From the NCBI RefSeq assembly GCF_001613245.1, contig NZ_BDBZ01000038.1, positions 1 through 49,285 of the forward strand: DNA of 49,285 nucleotides, read 5' to 3'. This document shows, one piece after another, positions 7,716-16,093 of the stretch (position 1 is its first letter; every line of letters starts with the position of its first letter). Under the pieces are notes generated by a model. It searched no databases, was not told where the DNA came from, and saw only the letters and a list, made by a program, of their open reading frames with translations. The position numbers were made by a program, and so were the translations under genes. This stretch comes from Nocardia speluncae NBRC 108251. GTDB lineage: Bacteria; Actinomycetota; Actinomycetes; Mycobacteriales; Mycobacteriaceae.

Positions 7716-8762
7716 ATGAAGTTCTCCACCCTTCGCCGCCGAACCCGGTCGCTGACCGTCGGCGCCGTGGCGGCCATGATGGTCGCTGCCCTGGCCGCCT
7801 GTTCCGGACCTGGTTCCGGAACAGGCGGAAGCGGCGGCACACTGGTGATCGCCGAGCCGGCCCACAGCCTGGGGTACCTGCCGTTGTACGTCGCGCGGCA
7901 CGAAGGATTCTTCGACGAGGCAGGTCCTGGGGTGGAGATCATCACCTTGCAGGGCGGCGGCGCGCACACCAACGCGGTGCTCACCGGGCAGGCGTGGGGC
8001 TTCATCGGTGGCCCGGAGCACAACGCCTTCGCTGCGGCCCGAGGTGGCGGAACAGCCCTGAAATCCATCGTCAACGTGGTCAACCGCGGCAACGTGTATC
8101 TCGTGGCCGATGAGGGCCAGGACTACACCGGTGACCTGGCGTCCTTCCTCCGGGGTAAGAAGATCGCGACGGGGGCGGCCGGGGGTACGCCGCATTCGAT
8201 AACGATGTATCTGCTGGCCCAGCACGGTCTGGAGAACGGCAAGGATGTGACTCTGATCGAGTCGGCCGACCCCAGCGCCGCGCTGGCAGCGATCCAGCGG
8301 GACCAGGCCGATATCGCCGTGACATCCGAACCTGTTCTGGGACAGGGCATCACCCAGGGTATCTGGGGTGAACCGTTCTACAATGTCCCGCTCGAACTCG
8401 GTCCGTACGCGTACTCCACCATCAATGTCCGCGAGCAATCCCTCACCGAGGATCCCGAAGCGGCGAAATCGTTCATCCGGGCACTCCGCAAAGGGTTGGA
8501 GCTGATCCAGCGCGACCCCGAGGCCGCCATCCGGATCGCCGAGGCGGAGTTCCCGACAATGGACAAGACCGTCCTCGTGGAGACCGTCGAGCGTGCCATC
8601 GCCGACGAACTGTGGGAGTGGACCGGCGCCATCACACCCGATTCGGTGGAGACGAATCTGTCGGTCGTCCGGGCCGCCGGGATCCTGGAGGACTCCGCGG
8701 ATCCGGTCGGATTCGACGATGTCGTGGATATCGGTCTCTGGGAAGAAGTGACGAACGAATGA
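7716..8762 (+). CDS. ABC transporter substrate-binding lipoprotein (SsuA/NMT1-like)
   Basis: A protein of 348 residues. The N-terminus has arginines, a hydrophobic core and a lipobox LAAC with Cys29, so it is exported and lipid-anchored. The mature part (IAEPAHSLGYLPLYVARHEGFFDE at the start) is the SsuA/ThiY-like periplasmic-binding fold that captures nitrate, sulfonates, thiamine precursors and related small solutes. The ATG at 7716 is 40 bp after the permease stop and follows AGAAAG. Its stop overlaps the MFS start (ATGA). The ligand cannot be named from sequence. Confidence 0.93.
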   Translation: MKFSTLRRRTRSLTVGAVAAMMVAALAACSGPGSGTGGSGGTLVIAEPAHSLGYLPLYVARHEGFFDEAGPGVEIITLQGGGAHTNAVLTGQAWGFIGGPEHNAFAAARGGGTALKSIVNVVNRGNVYLVADEGQDYTGDLASFLRGKKIATGAAGGTPHSITMYLLAQHGLENGKDVTLIESADPSAALAAIQRDQADIAVTSEPVLGQGITQGIWGEPFYNVPLELGPYAYSTINVREQSLTEDPEAAKSFIRALRKGLELIQRDPEAAIRIAEAEFPTMDKTVLVETVERAIADELWEWTGAITPDSVETNLSVVRAAGILEDSADPVGFDDVVDIGLWEEVTNE

Positions 8763-10054
8763 GCGGGAGAGCGCCCGGGGCGGACAGCAGCGAAATCGCC
8801 CGCCCGCCCCGGCGACTCTCGTTCCGATCGCGCACTCGTCGCCCGGACAGACAGCCCGGAATCGTGCTGATCTGCTGTGTCGTCGCCGGAGCACAGGCGA
8901 CCTGGGGGCTGGTCATCCCTGTCCTGCCGATGCTGGTCGACAGCCTGAGCGCCGGGACTACGGCCATGGGAGCGGCGGTCGCCGCGTTCGGGCTCGGCCG
9001 GCTGGTGATCAACATCCCGGCGGGTGCGGCCACGAATCTCTTGAACCAACGAGCGATGCTCGTGACCGGAACCCTGCTGGTGGCCGTGTCGACAGGCGTG
9101 ACGGGGTTCGTCGACTCGGTCGAACAGCTGCTCGCCCTGCGCTTCGCCACCGGGCTGGGCGGCGGGATCGTGATCACCACGGGGATGACGATGCTCAGCT
9201 CCACCGAACCGGCTCGGCTGGGTGCCACGATGAGTACGCTGCAGACCTTTCAGATGGCCGGCGGCGCGCTCGGTCCCGCTATCGGTGGGCTCCTCGTGGG
9301 TGCGGGAACCGGAACACCGTTCATCGCCTGTGGTGTATTTCTCGGCCTACTGGCGGTCGCGGGGATCTTCCTGCCGCTGCCGCAGTGGCGCCGGCAACGA
9401 ACGCAGGCCGCCGCGGTGACCGAGCCGGGGGCGTCGGTGTGGACTCGTGGGCTGGTAGCCGTCTCGCTGGTCGGATTCACGGTATTCCTGGTGCGGTTCG
9501 GGGGCCAGCAGTTCATGTTCCCGGTCCTGGCCTATGACCGTGCGAACATGTCGCCGGAACTTCTGGGCAGCGCCATCACCGGGGCCACGGTATTCAGCCT
9601 GCTGCTGGTCCGCCGGGCCGGCAAGGTCACCGACCGGTGGGGGCCACGTCCCATGGTGATCATCTCGTCGGTGGCCGTCGGCGTCACGACACTCGGGTTC
9701 CTGGCCTCGACGACTGCGGTCCTGTTCATCGCGGCATTGGTCGCCACCTCCGCAGCCATGGTCCTCACCGGGCCGTCGACCGGCGCCTTCCTGGCCTCTT
9801 CGGTACCGCCGCGCAAGCGCGGCACCGCGGTCGGGATCTACCGCACCGCCGGCGATGTGGCGATCCTCATCGGTCCGCTCGCCCTCGGCACGCTCATCGA
9901 ACAGGGCCACACCACTGTGGCGATCTGCTTGCTGAGCCTGATCAGCGGCGCTGCGGCCGCCGTCTTCACGATTCTCACTCGATCCACGCCGCGCGACAAC
10001 CGCGGTGGCACCGACAATCAGTACCGAGGAGTAACGCATGCCGGAGAAATTTGA
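8759..10054 (+). CDS. Major facilitator superfamily transporter
   Basis: A protein of 431 residues with a charged N-terminus of about 35 residues and then many hydrophobic spans, consistent with the twelve-helix MFS fold. The RAGKVTDRWGPRPM segment matches the cytoplasmic loop motif of the family (G-x3-D-R-x-G-R-R type), and a long polar central loop (PLPQWRRQRTQAAAV) separates the two halves. It is coupled by ATGA to the binding protein and overlaps the amidase by 17 bp. A second transporter in an operon that already has an ABC importer suggests either efflux of a product or an alternative uptake route. Confidence 0.9.
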   Translation: MSGRAPGADSSEIARPPRRLSFRSRTRRPDRQPGIVLICCVVAGAQATWGLVIPVLPMLVDSLSAGTTAMGAAVAAFGLGRLVINIPAGAATNLLNQRAMLVTGTLLVAVSTGVTGFVDSVEQLLALRFATGLGGGIVITTGMTMLSSTEPARLGATMSTLQTFQMAGGALGPAIGGLLVGAGTGTPFIACGVFLGLLAVAGIFLPLPQWRRQRTQAAAVTEPGASVWTRGLVAVSLVGFTVFLVRFGGQQFMFPVLAYDRANMSPELLGSAITGATVFSLLLVRRAGKVTDRWGPRPMVIISSVAVGVTTLGFLASTTAVLFIAALVATSAAMVLTGPSTGAFLASSVPPRKRGTAVGIYRTAGDVAILIGPLALGTLIEQGHTTVAICLLSLISGAAAAVFTILTRSTPRDNRGGTDNQYRGVTHAGEI

Positions 10055-11516
10055 TCCGTTCGAAGCGACCATCGAGTCCATCGGCGCGGCCTACGCGGCC
10101 GGTACGACCACCTGCGTCGAACTGGCCGGGTACTACCTGGACCGGATCGCGAAGTTCGATCGCAACGGTCCCGAGATCAACTCCATCATCACGATCTCAC
10201 CGACCGTCCTGGAAGACGCTGCCGAACTCGATCGAATCTACGCGGAGACCGGTCCCGTGGGTCCCCTGCACGGAGTGCCCGTGCTGGTCAAGGATCAGGT
10301 CGACGTGGCCGGCATGCCGACCACGCTCGGTTCGGTGCTGCTCCGGGACCACTACCCCGACAGCGACGGAGTCGTCGTCCGGAAACTCAAGGAGGCAGGC
10401 GCACTGATCCTGGCGAAGACGACGCTGGGCGAGCTGGCCGGTGGCGATGCCCACGGGTCGTTGTTCGGCTCCACCCGCAACCCGTACGACCTCGAACGCA
10501 CGCCGGGGGGCTCCTCGGGTGGATCGGGTGCGGCCGTAGCGGCCAATTTCGGTGCGGTGTCGGTGGCGCAGGAGGGGCTGGCATCGATCCGCCGCCCGGC
10601 GGCCTGGAACAGCTGTGTCGGCATGCGGCCGTCGCTGGGTCTGGTGAGCCGGACGGGCGCCTACGGATGCTGGCCGAGCAAATCGGGTTCACTGGGGCCG
10701 ATAACGCGAACCGTGACCGACGCCGCGGCGATCCTGGACACGCTGGCCGGGTTCGATCCGGAGGATCCGTCGACGGCATGGGGTGTCGGGCAGATCGAAG
10801 GCACCTTCGTATCGCATCTGGATGCGAATGCCCTGGCAGGTGCGCGTATCGGTATCATCCGGGAGATCATCGGCCTGGGAAGCGATCCCGCCGCTGCCGA
10901 TTTCGCGCGGAGCCGGACGGTCTTCGATACGGCCATCGGTGAACTGGCGAGCGCCGGAGCGCAGATCGTCGATCCCCTGACGATCGAGAACCTCCTGCCG
11001 CTGTTGGCCAAGCGCGCCTTCGATTCGGGCAAAGAAGCATTCGAGAGCTGGATGGGGCGCAACGCCAATCCTCCGTACCGCGCGCACGAGGATTTCGTCG
11101 CCGAAGAGCAGTACCGGAAAGCGATGTGGTTGCGCGGTGGCGGCCGGCCTTCTCCGTGGCAGGCGACCTACGAGGAGTATCTCGCGGCGCGTGACGATCT
11201 CCGGACCAACATGCTGGTGGCGATGGCCGAACACGAACTCGACGCGATCGTTCACATCACCGTGGAACATACGCCGACACTGATCACCGACGGCGTGAAC
11301 GCACCGTATGTGAACATGAAGGGCGCGCCCCACATCAATACGTTCCTGTACGACGTACCGTCGATGACGGTGCCGGCGGGCTTCACCGAAGACGAGCTGC
11401 CGGTGGGTATCACCTTCCTCGGACGTCCCTACAGCGACCAGAAAATCGTGTCGCTGGCGTACGCATACGAACAGGCCACGGCGCACCGGGTCCCGCCTGC
11501 CTCGACCCCCGCCTGA
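10038..11516 (+). CDS. Amidase-signature family hydrolase
   Basis: A protein of 492 residues. The Ser-cisSer-Lys triad can be placed: Lys85 in PVLVKDQ, the cis-Ser at 159/160 in TPGGSSGGSGAAVAA, and the nucleophile Ser183 in GLASIRRPA. The usual GTDTGGSIR segment before the nucleophile reads AQEGLASIR here, so this belongs to a divergent branch. It should hydrolyse a C-N amide bond. The start has GAGGAG upstream and overlaps the MFS gene by 17 bp. With the isochorismatase-fold enzyme it gives two hydrolytic steps on an imported nitrogen compound. A hairpin follows it. Confidence 0.92.
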   Translation: MPEKFDPFEATIESIGAAYAAGTTTCVELAGYYLDRIAKFDRNGPEINSIITISPTVLEDAAELDRIYAETGPVGPLHGVPVLVKDQVDVAGMPTTLGSVLLRDHYPDSDGVVVRKLKEAGALILAKTTLGELAGGDAHGSLFGSTRNPYDLERTPGGSSGGSGAAVAANFGAVSVAQEGLASIRRPAAWNSCVGMRPSLGLVSRTGAYGCWPSKSGSLGPITRTVTDAAAILDTLAGFDPEDPSTAWGVGQIEGTFVSHLDANALAGARIGIIREIIGLGSDPAAADFARSRTVFDTAIGELASAGAQIVDPLTIENLLPLLAKRAFDSGKEAFESWMGRNANPPYRAHEDFVAEEQYRKAMWLRGGGRPSPWQATYEEYLAARDDLRTNMLVAMAEHELDAIVHITVEHTPTLITDGVNAPYVNMKGAPHINTFLYDVPSMTVPAGFTEDELPVGITFLGRPYSDQKIVSLAYAYEQATAHRVPPASTPA

Positions 11517-11525
11517 GCCTGCCGA

Positions 11526-11560
11526 CCCGCTTCCGGCGAATACGACCGGCCGGGAGCGGG
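11526..11560. terminator. Hairpin between converging genes
   Basis: Arms of 11 bp (11526-11536 and 11550-11560, CCCGCTTCCGG against CCGGGAGCGGG, one G-T pair) with a 13-base loop, between the amidase (+) and a TetR gene (-). No T-run is seen, which is usual in high-GC actinobacteria. It may serve both directions. Confidence 0.55.
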
Positions 11561-11580
11561 GGACTCTCCGCGGGTGCCGG

Positions 11581-12192
11581 TCAGGCTTCTCGCATTCCCG
11601 TGCCGGTGGCGCGCAGGGCGCGCAGGGCGGTGTCGGTCACATGGTCGAGGTAGCGTGGCTCGGCCGGTGCCTGCCGTACGACCATGCGCCAGTAGATGAG
11701 GGCGGCCACGAGGTCCTGTGCCATTTCCATATCGGTGTCCGCTGGGAGATCACCCCGGTCGATTGCTCGCGTCAGGAGTGAACGCAGTTGGGCGCGCCGA
11801 GGCTTCGCCAGCGACACGGAGATCGCCTCGGCGAGTGCGGGTGTCCGATGTGCTTCGGCAATCAGATCCGGGATGATCTTGGCGTAGGGCTCCGAGGCGA
11901 GCCAGGCTGCCATCGACTCCGCGGCTGCGCGCATGTCTCGGCGGAGGTCGCCGGTCTCGGTGACGTCTGCCATGGGGACGCTGATGTCGGCGAGCACTGC
12001 CAGCACCATGTCCTGTTTGGTGGGCCAGCGGCGGTACAGGGCACTTTTGCTGGTGCCCGCTCTTTTGGCGACGCCTTCCATCGACAGCCGGGCGTAGCTG
12101 CGCTCGACGAGCTCGGCGAGGACGGCTCGGATGATCGCCGCGGTGACGTCTGGCTTGAGAACGGCCGCTCCGGACGGTGCGCGCTGGGTCAT
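11581..12192 (-). CDS. TetR-family transcriptional regulator
   Basis: A protein of 203 residues. The N-terminal helix-turn-helix is clear: LSMEGVAKRAGTSKSALYRRWPTKQDMV. The C-terminal part (~75-203) is a helical ligand-binding domain ending LDHVTDTALRALRATG, of the TetR_C-type found in actinobacterial regulators. I prefer the ATG at 12192, which has AGGGTGA upstream, over the in-frame GTG at 12201, which would overlap that site. It is divergent from the large catabolic run starting at 12287, with repeated operator-like sequence between them, so it probably represses that cluster and itself. Confidence 0.9.
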   Translation of the reverse strand: MTQRAPSGAAVLKPDVTAAIIRAVLAELVERSYARLSMEGVAKRAGTSKSALYRRWPTKQDMVLAVLADISVPMADVTETGDLRRDMRAAAESMAAWLASEPYAKIIPDLIAEAHRTPALAEAISVSLAKPRRAQLRSLLTRAIDRGDLPADTDMEMAQDLVAALIYWRMVVRQAPAEPRYLDHVTDTALRALRATGTGMREA

Positions 12193-12209
12193 ATTGATCA
12201 CCCTAACCT

Positions 12210-12275
12210 ATGGACGGGACGGTACCGGCCGCTCTATGGTGCATGGACGGGACGCAACCGTCTCGTCCGTTCCAT
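12210..12275. promoter_or_regulatory. Tandem operator-like sites in the TetR/PPOx divergent promoter
   Basis: ATGGACGGGACG occurs twice as an exact direct repeat, at 12210-12221 and 12243-12254, exactly 33 bp apart (about three helical turns). The second copy forms a dyad: GGACGGGACG (12245-12254) pairs with CGTCTCGTCC (12259-12268) with one mismatch. The first copy runs into ACGGTACCG, a core also found in the palindrome at 14292-14323. Two TetR dimers on one DNA face is the likely reading. Confidence 0.55.
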
Positions 12276-12286
12276 TGGAGAAGCTC

Positions 12287-12880
12287 ATGACGTTCAGCTC
12301 CCCAGAATCCCCCCGAGTTGCGGGCGAGGGGTCACTCGCGGCCCGCCTGGCCCGGTCGGACGGGATCCACCCGCCCCGTTCGCTCTCCCGTACCGACCAG
12401 GAGCGGTTTCTGGCCGAGGCGCATATCGCCGTACTGTCCGTCGACGCCGGCCCGGCCCGGCCTCCGATGAGCGTCCCGCTCTGGTACGCCTACGAGCCGG
12501 GCGGTGACATCGTGGTCAACACCTCGGTCTCGAGTCGGAAGGCTCGACTCCTCCGCACTGCGGGCGCCGCCACGCTCACGGTGCAGCACGGGGCTCCGCC
12601 GTACCGGTACGTCGTCGTCGAGGGCGGGGTCGTCGACGACATCCATCCAGCTCCGATAGCGGTTCGGCGGGATATCGCTCGGCGTTACCTCAGTGCGGAA
12701 GGTGCGGATGCGGCGGTCGACCGGTACGACCCCGACGACCAGGTGTTGTTCGTTATCCGACCGCAGCGTTGGTACTCGGCCGACTTTTCGGGCGTATCCA
12801 CTCGCGTGGCCGACGATCCGATCGGGCCGGCCGCTTCCGCACGTCCCGTCCACGACACCGGGGTCCGTCATGGCCGCTGA
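12287..12880 (+). CDS. Pyridoxamine-5'-phosphate-oxidase-like (split-barrel) flavin or F420 protein
   Basis: A protein of 197 residues. The segment LSRTDQERFLAEAHIAVLSV, then MSVPLWYAYEPGGDIVVNTS and ARLLRTAGAATLTVQHGAPPYRYVVVEG, is the characteristic strand order of the split-barrel family that binds FMN or F420. The family name does not imply vitamin B6 synthesis; actinobacterial members are mostly F420- or FMN-linked reductases or haem/flavin binders. The ATG at 12287 has GGAG at 8 bp; an upstream in-frame GTG lacks a site. It is the first gene of the long catabolic run and overlaps the next gene by 11 bp. Its substrate is unknown. Confidence 0.85.
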   Translation: MTFSSPESPRVAGEGSLAARLARSDGIHPPRSLSRTDQERFLAEAHIAVLSVDAGPARPPMSVPLWYAYEPGGDIVVNTSVSSRKARLLRTAGAATLTVQHGAPPYRYVVVEGGVVDDIHPAPIAVRRDIARRYLSAEGADAAVDRYDPDDQVLFVIRPQRWYSADFSGVSTRVADDPIGPAASARPVHDTGVRHGR

Positions 12881-15653
12881 TGCCCTTTCCGATCAGAGTC
12901 CCGTCGACGCCGATACGCCACGCCTCCGGCGTGGAACGGTCACCACGGCGGGGATGATCTTCCTGGTGGTGGCGGCCACGGCGCCGCTCACCGCGCTGAG
13001 CTCCAATATCTCCATCAGCATCGGTCTCGGCGCGGGCACCGAGACCGTGGGCTATCTGGTCGTCGTGGGCGCGCTGCTGGCACTCTTCGCCGTCGGTTAC
13101 CTGGTGCTGGCCCGGTACGTCGTCGACCCGAGCGCGTTCGCGGCATTCGTGACATTCGGTCTCGGTAGGCGGCTCGGCTCCGCTGCCGCCTTCGTCGCGG
13201 CGCTTGCGTACGGCCTCGCGTCGACGGCGATGGTCGCGGCCACGGGATACTTCGCCGAGCTGGCGCTGGCCTCGTACCTCGGCTCCTCGCCCCCCTGGTT
13301 CGTCCTGTCGGCGGTGGCGCTGGTTGTCGTCGCGGTCCTCGGCGTGCGCGGGCTCGATATCGCCCAGTGGGTGACGGCTCTGCTCTGCACGGCGCAATTC
13401 GTCATCATCGTCGTGCTTTTCGTGGCCGTACTGGTCCAGCGACCGGCATCCGCGTGGTCGCCCGCCGGGCTGCTCCCGACCGATCCCTTCTCTGGTGCCG
13501 CCTCCCTGACGCTGGTGTTCTGCTTGGTCTGTTTCGGTGGCTACGAGGCCACCGCCGTGTACGGCGAGGAGGCGCAGGCCCCGCGGCAGAGTATTCGCCG
13601 GGCGACGTTCGGTGCGCTGGGGCTGCTGCTGGTCGTCTTCGCGATCGGGACCTGGACTTTGCAGGCCGCCCACGATGATGTTGTCGGACCGGCGGCCGCG
13701 GACGCCGGAGCGCTGGTTCCGGCGACTGCGGAGACCTACCTCGGTGGATGGGCCGGCCCGGTCCTGAGTGTGATGGTGGCCTTCGGCTTTCTCGGGGCGG
13801 CCATCGCGCTGCACAACATGGGCAGCCGCTACCTGTTCGCTATGGGACGCGCCGGGCGCCTGCCCGATGTCCTCGCGCGGGTGCACCCCCGGCACGGCAC
13901 CCCGGCGATCGGCACGGCGGTTCTGATCGCGCTCACGGCCGGCATTCTGATCGCGTTCACGGCAGCGGGAGCGGATCCGCTCACCAACCTCTTTCCGGCG
14001 GTCTCCGGGATCACATCTCTCTCGTTGGTGACGCTCATGCTCGGCTGCTGCGTCAGTGTGATCGTCGCGCGGCTGCGTGGCCAGGTGACCGAGGGGCCTT
14101 GGCGGACCATCGTCGCGCCTGCTCTCGCCGGTGTGGGGTTTGTCGTCGTGCTGGGGGCAATCGCGGGCAACTACGCGACCGTCACCGGCAGTGAGCACTG
14201 GGTGGTGGCGTGGATGCCCCTGGTGCCTTTTCTGGTCGCGGTCTACGGCTGGTTCCACCCTGGGCGTGCCAGTGGAGCACGGGTTGCGACCGTCGCGACG
14301 GTACGGTACCGTACCGACGTGACTTCTTCCGCCCCGTTGCTCTTCGCAGACCATCCCCAGTACTGGTTCGAGACCGCGCGCGTGCTCGGCCACTCGGCCT
14401 ACGGTGGCTCGGAAATCGGTGAAGTGCTCGCCACATCGGCGAGTATCACCGCGGGCGACCACGACAGCTGGTACGAGGCATGGCTGCAGAGGGCCGATCG
14501 CGTCGCGGAAACTGCCCGTGCGGACGCTGCTCGAGGCCGGTCGGTGAGCGCGCGCGAAGGTCTTCTCCGGGCCGCGAACTACTACCGCAACGCCGACTTC
14601 TTCCTGCACGCCGACCCGCGCGATCGCCGGGTGGCGTACTCCTACCGCCTCGGCGTGCACTGTTTCGAGGCGGCGATTGCCATCCCCCGGCCCTTCGAGG
14701 ACGCGAAGGCGCCGAATATCACCCCGGTCCAGATCCCCTACGAAGGCCGGACGCTCCGCGGCTATTTCTACCGGGCGGCGACCGGCCGCGGGGAGAAGCG
14801 TCCGGTAATCGTCATGCACAACGGATTCGACGGCAGCGCGGAGGAGATGCACTTCTTCGGTGCCGAGGCCGCCGTGGAGCGCGGCTTCCACGTGCTCACC
14901 TTCGACGGGCCGGGACAGCCGGCCGCCGTGCACGACCACGGTCTGACATTCCGTCCGGATTGGGAGAACGTCGTGGGGCCCGTTCTCGACTTCCTCCTCG
15001 CCGAGCACGGCGATATCGTCGACGCCGATCGCATCGCGCTCTTCGGCGTGAGCTTGGGCGGTGTGCTGGCTCCCCGCGCTGCCGCGTTCGAGCCACGTAT
15101 CGCGGCGGTCGTCTGCAACGACGGGGTATACGACGCCCTGGGCGCGGTCGAGGCACTTCTCGGTCTGACCCGCGCCGAGATGGAGGCGCGCTGGCATGAT
15201 CCCGCGTTCGGCGACGAGGTCGAGGCGGCGGCCGCGAAGCAGCCCACGCTGCGCTGGGCGCTCGATCACGGGCTCTGGGTCATGGGTGCCGCCGACCCGG
15301 CCGAGTTCGTGCGGACCTACGCGCAGTACAACCTGCTCGACGGCGTGGCCGAACGGATCAGCTGCCCGGTCCTGGTCTGTGAGGCGGCCGACGACCTGTT
15401 CTTCGCGGGCGACGAGACCTCGCTATCGCAGCCTCGACAGCTGATGGCGCACCTGTCGGCCCCCGCCACGCTGATGACCTTCACCAGCGACGAAGGAGCC
15501 GACGCCCATTGCCACGTCGGTGCCCAGCGGCTGGCTTCGGGCCGCATGCTCGACTGGCTCGCCGAAACCTTAGCCGCCGGCCCGGCGGACCCCGCGCGAG
15601 CCGAGCAGCCCGCGCACCCCATCTCTGCACTCGAGCAAGGAGGACAGCAGTGA
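12870..15653 (+). CDS. APC-family permease fused in frame to an alpha/beta-hydrolase
   Basis: One uninterrupted frame of 927 residues. Residues ~20-475 are an amino acid/polyamine/organocation permease: TAGMIFLVVAATAPLTALSS at the start, GYEATAVYGEEA in the middle and many membrane spans up to WMPLVPFLVAVYGWF. Residues ~490-927 are an alpha/beta-hydrolase with a helical N-terminal part (SAREGLLRAANYYRNADFFL), MHNGFDGSAEE and the nucleophile elbow GVSLGG (Ser728). This order resembles dihydroxypseudooxynicotine-hydrolase-like enzymes, which cut C-C or amide bonds. The joint (~residues 474-486) is short and basic and contains a GTG (14319) that could start the hydrolase alone (444 residues), so two proteins may be made. 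The ATG at 12870 overlaps the previous gene by 11 bp. I know of no established family with this fusion. Confidence 0.85.
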   Translation: MAADALSDQSPVDADTPRLRRGTVTTAGMIFLVVAATAPLTALSSNISISIGLGAGTETVGYLVVVGALLALFAVGYLVLARYVVDPSAFAAFVTFGLGRRLGSAAAFVAALAYGLASTAMVAATGYFAELALASYLGSSPPWFVLSAVALVVVAVLGVRGLDIAQWVTALLCTAQFVIIVVLFVAVLVQRPASAWSPAGLLPTDPFSGAASLTLVFCLVCFGGYEATAVYGEEAQAPRQSIRRATFGALGLLLVVFAIGTWTLQAAHDDVVGPAAADAGALVPATAETYLGGWAGPVLSVMVAFGFLGAAIALHNMGSRYLFAMGRAGRLPDVLARVHPRHGTPAIGTAVLIALTAGILIAFTAAGADPLTNLFPAVSGITSLSLVTLMLGCCVSVIVARLRGQVTEGPWRTIVAPALAGVGFVVVLGAIAGNYATVTGSEHWVVAWMPLVPFLVAVYGWFHPGRASGARVATVATVRYRTDVTSSAPLLFADHPQYWFETARVLGHSAYGGSEIGEVLATSASITAGDHDSWYEAWLQRADRVAETARADAARGRSVSAREGLLRAANYYRNADFFLHADPRDRRVAYSYRLGVHCFEAAIAIPRPFEDAKAPNITPVQIPYEGRTLRGYFYRAATGRGEKRPVIVMHNGFDGSAEEMHFFGAEAAVERGFHVLTFDGPGQPAAVHDHGLTFRPDWENVVGPVLDFLLAEHGDIVDADRIALFGVSLGGVLAPRAAAFEPRIAAVVCNDGVYDALGAVEALLGLTRAEMEARWHDPAFGDEVEAAAAKQPTLRWALDHGLWVMGAADPAEFVRTYAQYNLLDGVAERISCPVLVCEAADDLFFAGDETSLSQPRQLMAHLSAPATLMTFTSDEGADAHCHVGAQRLASGRMLDWLAETLAAGPADPARAEQPAHPISALEQGGQQ
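14292..14323. promoter_or_regulatory. Operator-like palindrome at the permease/hydrolase joint
   Basis: CGGTACGGTACCGTACCG (14299-14316) is a perfect 18-bp palindrome. Extending outward to 14292-14323, 14 of 16 base pairs are symmetric. It overlaps the in-frame GTG at 14319 that could begin the hydrolase. The ACGGTACCG core also occurs at 12219-12227 in the TetR divergent promoter. A regulator site inside coding sequence at this exact point suggests an internal promoter or a recent gene joining. Confidence 0.6.
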
Positions 15654-16093
15654 CATCCCAGCAGACCCCGGTCCGCAGCCCCGCGCATGCGGTTCTGCTG
15701 CAGTCGATCGAGCTTCTTGCCGCCATGGATCTCGACGGCTACGTCGACCTCTTCGCCGAGGACGCCGTCATCGAATTCCCCTTCGCACCACCCGGTCGAC
15801 CCGGTCGGCTGGACGATCCGTCGTCCGTGCGGGACTACGTGATGGCGATCGGCGCCGCGGTCAGGATCGAATCGTTCCCGAGTCTCGTCGTTCACCATCT
15901 GACCGACCCGCACACGATCGTGGCCGAGGTCGCGCTGCACGGCACCGTCGTGGGGTCCGGTGCGCCCTACGATGTTCGCTACGTCTGGATCCTCGAGGAG
16001 CGAGACGGCCGGATCGTCCGCTTCCGCGACTACTGGAATCCCACGCAGACCTCGGCGACAACCGGGCCTGCCGCCGGAGAGGTCGCATCATGA
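15650..16093 (+). CDS. SnoaL-like (NTF2-fold) protein
   Basis: A protein of 147 residues starting at a GTG with AAGGAGG upstream; the GTGA overlaps the previous stop. The pattern AHAVLLQSIELLAAMDLDGYVDLFAEDAVIEFPFAPPG, with later YVWILEERDGRIVRFRDYWNP, is the SnoaL-like NTF2 fold: small cone-shaped barrels that act as isomerases, dehydratases, hydrolases or ligand binders. A second member of this fold lies at 40180. Its stop overlaps the next start (ATGA). Specific activity unknown. Confidence 0.88.
   Translation: MTSQQTPVRSPAHAVLLQSIELLAAMDLDGYVDLFAEDAVIEFPFAPPGRPGRLDDPSSVRDYVMAIGAAVRIESFPSLVVHHLTDPHTIVAEVALHGTVVGSGAPYDVRYVWILEERDGRIVRFRDYWNPTQTSATTGPAAGEVAS

Noticed and set aside
6620..8092. 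Minus-strand open frame of 490 residues
   Set aside because: Antisense to the ABC permease and binding-protein genes, which have lipobox and EAA motifs.
12753..15269. Long open frame on the minus strand (838 residues)
   Set aside because: It is antisense to the permease/hydrolase gene, whose motifs are clear. The frame is Arg/Gly/His/Asp-rich with no recognisable domain, as expected opposite GC-rich codons.
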